15,283 nt of DNA from Desulfovibrio sp. OttesenSCG-928-G15 (GTDB taxonomy: Bacteria; Desulfobacterota; Desulfovibrionia; Desulfovibrionales; Desulfovibrionaceae). Position 1 is the first letter of the stretch. The number at the start of each line of letters is the position of its first letter. A model generated the notes under the pieces. The model made no database searches and was not told where the DNA came from. It worked only from the letters and a program-made list of their open reading frames with translations. The DNA lies in NCBI GenBank assembly GCA_030266525.1, contig JAJDIC010000055.1, forward strand, positions 1 to 15,283, given 5' to 3'. This document shows, in pieces, positions 12,950-15,283 of the stretch. Both the position numbers and the translations under genes were made by a program.

Positions 12950-14038
12950 TTATCGCTTGCGGTTCGATTTTTGGTTCGATTTTGTGGAAATAACGGATTC
13001 TGGATCGTCGTCAAGGAGGCTGATCACGTCCCTGTCCACGTCAAGTTCGTGGAGATATTTTTCGGTTGTGGTCAGATTCATGTGGCCAAGAAATTCTTTT
13101 ATCTGGAATGCGGTTGCCTTGCGGGAATCTTTTAGGCGTGTGGCTACGTGGTGTCGGATGCAGTGTGCAGTAAACCGCTCTACCCCGGCCCTCTCACATA
13201 AACCCGTAAAGAGGTTCAGAAGCCACGGATGGTCTTTGCGCAGCGGCCTACCCACTACGTCAGAAAAAACAAATGTATCGTGCCGCTGGGGGGATTTCCA
13301 CCGAGCTTCAAGGATAGCTTCAAGCCGTTCTACCATACCCATGGTTCGCGGTTCGAGCGCACCGGATCGACGCTTTCGCGTCCAGAGCGTGATTGTGCGG
13401 GCCTCAAAGTTTACATCGTTCCATGTCAATTTGCATATCTCGGAAAGACGCGCCCCGGTAAAGTATAGCGTGTCGATGAAATCCCTTTCGTCGCCCTTGG
13501 CTGCAAGGCGAACTTTCGCCATTTCTTCTGCTGTGGGGACACGCCGGATGAACCGATCTTCCGGGAATGGCTCGATTGGCCTGAACGGGTTTGACTGGTA
13601 GAGATTCTTTCGTATTGCCCAATTCCAGAGGCCTTTTAGTTCGACAAGGCAGCGGTTCGCTGTCTTTGCCCCGCTCTCCCGTAGGCAATGAGAAAAGAAA
13701 CCGTCTATTTGCTGTGGGGTGAGTTCCTCTAAAATAAAATCGCCCCTCATGTAGTCGAGGAAGCGATTTATGTAATTGAGTTTATATCGGTAAGTGCTGC
13801 GCTGGCGTCTGGCCTGCATGTCGTCAAGGTAGCTTTCAGCTATGGAGCCGAAGCGTGTGCCTTGTGGTTCCTGTTCCTGCGGTTGGGGGCATGTCTGTCG
13901 GACTTCCTCTTCCTGCATCCAGCGTTTCGCTTCCTTCTTGGTTGCGAACCCGCGCCTTGACGCCACCGCCTCTCCGCTTAGGTACAGTATCGCTTTGTAC
14001 TTCCGTCCGTCCTTCGTCTGATACTCCGAAACTCCCAT
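12950..14038 (-). CDS. int: Tyrosine recombinase (phage-type integrase)
   Basis: Encodes 362 aa from the ATG at 14038, with an AAGGAG about 13 bases upstream. An upstream in-frame ATG at 14077 would add 13 atypical residues. Domains: an N-terminal arm-binding type fold (about 1-45, DGRKYKAILYLSGEAVASRRGFATKKEA pattern split over a beta sheet and helix), a SAM-like core-binding domain (about 60-150), and a catalytic domain (about 165-335). Catalytic residues are visible: R197 (GARLSE), probable Lys222 in the beta-hairpin, H292-x-x-R295 (HCIRHH), H319 (LGHM) and Y328 (TEKYLH). All are present, so it is probably active. It reads toward the tRNA and abuts it, the usual arrangement for a tRNA-integrated prophage or genomic island. 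Confidence 0.95.
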   Translation of the reverse strand: MGVSEYQTKDGRKYKAILYLSGEAVASRRGFATKKEAKRWMQEEEVRQTCPQPQEQEPQGTRFGSIAESYLDDMQARRQRSTYRYKLNYINRFLDYMRGDFILEELTPQQIDGFFSHCLRESGAKTANRCLVELKGLWNWAIRKNLYQSNPFRPIEPFPEDRFIRRVPTAEEMAKVRLAAKGDERDFIDTLYFTGARLSEICKLTWNDVNFEARTITLWTRKRRSGALEPRTMGMVERLEAILEARWKSPQRHDTFVFSDVVGRPLRKDHPWLLNLFTGLCERAGVERFTAHCIRHHVATRLKDSRKATAFQIKEFLGHMNLTTTEKYLHELDVDRDVISLLDDDPESVISTKSNQKSNRKR

Positions 14039-14252
14039 AACCGCACCCGCGCTCCTTAATAAGATAAGCCAAAACAACCGCAGGCTGGAAAAGCACCGTC
14101 TTTGCGTTCCTTCCCCTGGCCGGGAAAAAATGCGGATACTTTCGCCATTCGCTCTTGACCGTTTCCTTGTTTAATCGCAGGAGAGTGCAAAGCTCGTCAA
14201 GAGAGCAAATTGCCGGAAGCGGTTCTGTGTGCATATTGTTGAGGGCGTTCAT
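13836..14252 (-). CDS. Small helix-turn-helix protein, excisionase-like, overlapping the integrase
   Basis: Encodes up to 138 aa. The ATG at 14252 has a strong GGGGAG/GAAGG purine-rich site just upstream. Residues about 14-70 (SLDELCTLLRLNKETVKSEWRKYP, then FFPARGRNAKTVLFQPAVVLAYLIKER) look like a MerR/AlpA-type winged HTH followed by a strand/helix, as in excisionases and phage DNA-binding proteins. From residue 72 on, the frame runs inside the integrase gene for about 200 bases and is rich in Gly, Arg and Thr, which looks like non-selected sequence. Either the protein carries a dual-coded tail or the frame simply fails to stop early. Its place directly upstream of int fits a recombination directionality factor or local regulator. 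Function is inferred. Confidence 0.6.
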   Translation of the reverse strand: MNALNNMHTEPLPAICSLDELCTLLRLNKETVKSEWRKYPHFFPARGRNAKTVLFQPAVVLAYLIKERGCGYGSFGVSDEGRTEVQSDTVPKRRGGGVKARVRNQEGSETLDAGRGSPTDMPPTAGTGTTRHTLRLHS

Positions 14253-14282
14253 ATCCTTCTCTCCCCCCAGCCTACGCCGGGC

Positions 14283-14510
14283 CTATTCGTCGTTGTTGGT
14301 GGTGTTGGTGGGTTTGAGTTGGTGGGACTTGCATGTTTCGTAAGGGCGGCCATAAAAAGACAGTTTTCCGTTGCGTATTCTTATGTGTTGATAGGGATAT
14401 AGACTGGCGAAGAAAGGAACAGAACGACAACATTCTATTGTGCCCTTTTGTTCATTGCCCCATCTGACAAAACCCCACTTACAGTTCAAGCAATTCTTGG
14501 CGGTGGGCAT
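14283..14510 (-). CDS. Small cysteine-containing phage-type protein, unknown function
   Basis: Encodes 75 aa. The N-terminus has C-x2-C (NCLNCKWG), then a Cys pair (ECCRS) and one more Cys (ETCKS) near residue 61, which would suit a small zinc-binding fold. The C-terminal tail (PTNTTNNDE) is polar. The ATG lies 3 bases after the previous gene's stop, and its AAGGAG Shine-Dalgarno is inside that gene's last codons, so it is coupled. I do not recognise the family. Confidence 0.65.
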   Translation of the reverse strand: MPTAKNCLNCKWGFVRWGNEQKGTIECCRSVPFFASLYPYQHIRIRNGKLSFYGRPYETCKSHQLKPTNTTNNDE

Positions 14511-14513
14511 GGC

Positions 14514-14897
14514 CTATTCTCCTTCCTCGTCATCGTCGCCCCAGATCTCTTCCACGATTTCGCAGACCTTCGCACGAGCCGCTGGCGTGAACTGTGAAAA
14601 CTTGGCCCAGGGTAATTCGTCCTGAAAGTCAAAAACGAAGGTGCGTACGTCATCCCACAGGCTCCCGTAAATGAACGAGCAGAACAGAGCTTCGCGGACA
14701 GACGCGCAATCAAGACACGTCTTGAAGCTGCCGGGCGTCCCTTCCCATATGCCGGACTCGTAGCAGTACATTTCTCCCGGCAGTATCTTGCGGCCACACT
14801 CGAAACACTTATGCTCCTTGCGGGCCTTGCGGTTTACGGAATTAAAGGCTTCGGGCATGCCGTCAGCGTTCCAGTTACTGTCGATTACGCAACTCAT
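14514..14897 (-). CDS. Zinc-ribbon phage-type protein, unknown function
   Basis: Encodes 127 aa. Residues about 26-65 hold two C-x2-C pairs (KCFECGRKI and KTCLDCASV) separated by a hydrophobic/Gly-Tyr segment (LPGEMYCYESG), a treble-clef or zinc-ribbon pattern. The rest is acidic and aromatic-rich, ending in a DDDEEGE tail. Start ATG at 14897 has AAGGAG 8 bases upstream, located in the end of the upstream gene. Proteins of this type occur as small early genes in prophages; no specific role can be assigned. Confidence 0.7.
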   Translation of the reverse strand: MSCVIDSNWNADGMPEAFNSVNRKARKEHKCFECGRKILPGEMYCYESGIWEGTPGSFKTCLDCASVREALFCSFIYGSLWDDVRTFVFDFQDELPWAKFSQFTPAARAKVCEIVEEIWGDDDEEGE

Positions 14898-14900
14898 GAC

Positions 14901-15251
14901 TTATTCTCCTTCCGGGGCTGCTGGTAAGGGCATCCAGTGAGCGAGACCAGATACCCCGGAACCTTTGATAGACCATTCTTCAAACACTTCGTTCCAGTGG
15001 ACAATCTGGCAGTAGTGCTTTCCCCCTGAACGGCACGCCAATATCCACGTCCCATCCTTCGGGGCCGTATCCATCGGTTTCCACCCCGGAGCGCGGCGGT
15101 TCCAAGCGGCGATGGCGGCTTCCCGCGTATCCTTGGGCGGTCCTTCCGCGCAGCAGTGGGCGCACATAACGCAATAGCCTGTCTCGCGCTCGACGGTTTC
15201 CGGGTATCCCGGTGCGCACCAGGGGCACGGCATAAGGTCGGGGTTATTCAT
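14901..15251 (-). CDS. Lar-like zinc-finger domain fused to a DUF551-like domain
   Basis: Encodes 116 aa from the ATG at 15251 (GGAGG 9 bases upstream). The N-terminal half (about 1-52) has CPWC, then CVMCAHC, GPPKDTREAAIAAWNRR: this is the Lar-type pattern (C-x2-C ... C-x2-C, then a T..EA...WNRR helix). The Lar family includes the Rac-prophage protein that alleviates type I restriction. The C-terminal half (about 55-116) has WKPMDTAPKDGTWIL and ends HWMPLPAAP, matching the DUF551 type seen in many phages. Both calls rest on motif recognition. Anti-restriction function is possible but not shown. Confidence 0.75.
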   Translation of the reverse strand: MNNPDLMPCPWCAPGYPETVERETGYCVMCAHCCAEGPPKDTREAAIAAWNRRAPGWKPMDTAPKDGTWILACRSGGKHYCQIVHWNEVFEEWSIKGSGVSGLAHWMPLPAAPEGE

Positions 15252-15283
15252 GGTTTTGTTCCTCCAGCGCGGCCAGGTTTGCG
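15244..15283 (-). CDS. 3' end of a further element gene (partial)
   Basis: On the minus strand, a frame open from the window edge reads about 12 codons (ANLAALEEQNHE) before a TAA that overlaps the next gene's ATG by 8 bases. The helical, Glu/Ala/Leu-rich ending and overlapping arrangement fit a real upstream gene, but too little is visible to identify it. Confidence 0.3.
   Translation of the reverse strand, partial: ANLAALEEQNHE

Noticed and set aside
14030..14060. Programmed frameshift fusing the HTH protein to the integrase
   Set aside because: No slippery heptamer is visible near the junction and the integrase has its own ATG and ribosome site.
1..15283. CRISPR arrays, IS elements or toxin-antitoxin pairs
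   Set aside because: No spaced identical repeats, transposase motifs or recognisable toxin/antitoxin pair were found; the only arrays are coding repeats in the deacetylase linker and the short repeat beside grpE.

Overview
The window looks like chromosome of a Desulfovibrio-type sulfate reducer (Desulfovibrionaceae), joined on its right side to the start of an integrated phage-like element. The taxonomic guess is inference. It rests on moderately high GC, a long-form HisG with a separate HisI, a short (about 500-residue) CstA-type carrier, and a GrpE with a long N-terminal tail. No 16S rRNA or species-specific marker is present.

Left part (1-4974): the 3' part of an M24 creatinase/Xaa-Pro peptidase reads right and ends in a terminator. 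It converges on a leftward gene for a NYN-domain (PIN-like) putative RNase with a LOTUS-like C-terminal region. A perfect 24-bp-arm hairpin lies between the two. Next, also leftward, are an RlpA-like secreted septal/peptidoglycan protein and an unrecognised 222-residue protein whose residue pattern fits a papain-like (C39-like) cysteine peptidase.

Middle part (4975-11578): all genes read leftward. cstA has its own strong terminator and a 20-bp palindrome in its upstream region. Farther right is a compact cluster transcribed in the order hisI, hisG, aroE, NodB-type polysaccharide deacetylase. hisI/hisG overlap by 1 base and aroE/deacetylase by 4 bases, and a good sigma70-type promoter with a structured leader precedes hisI. 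It mixes histidine synthesis, the shikimate pathway and a cell-envelope enzyme. Upstream of it lies a lone periplasmic metal/cobalamin-type binding protein with no permease or ATPase gene in view.

Right part (11579-15283): grpE reads right from a divergent intergenic region and encodes a cysteine cluster just before its coiled coil. A class II tRNA-Ser(CGA) with its own promoter and terminator follows. Immediately 3' of the tRNA, on the opposite strand, is a complete tyrosine-recombinase integrase, so the tRNA 3' end is very likely the attachment site. Behind it, reading leftward toward the tRNA, are a small helix-turn-helix (excisionase-like) gene overlapping the integrase by about 200 bases, a small cysteine-rich protein, a zinc-ribbon protein, a Lar-like/DUF551-like fusion, and the last codons of a further gene. 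They are tightly packed, and in two cases the Shine-Dalgarno of one gene lies inside the last codons of the gene before it. The far end of the element is outside the window.

No CRISPR array, rRNA or IS transposase was found. The best candidates for something little described are the NYN/LOTUS-like protein, the papain-like protein, the Cys-bearing GrpE, and the int/HTH overlap in the element.
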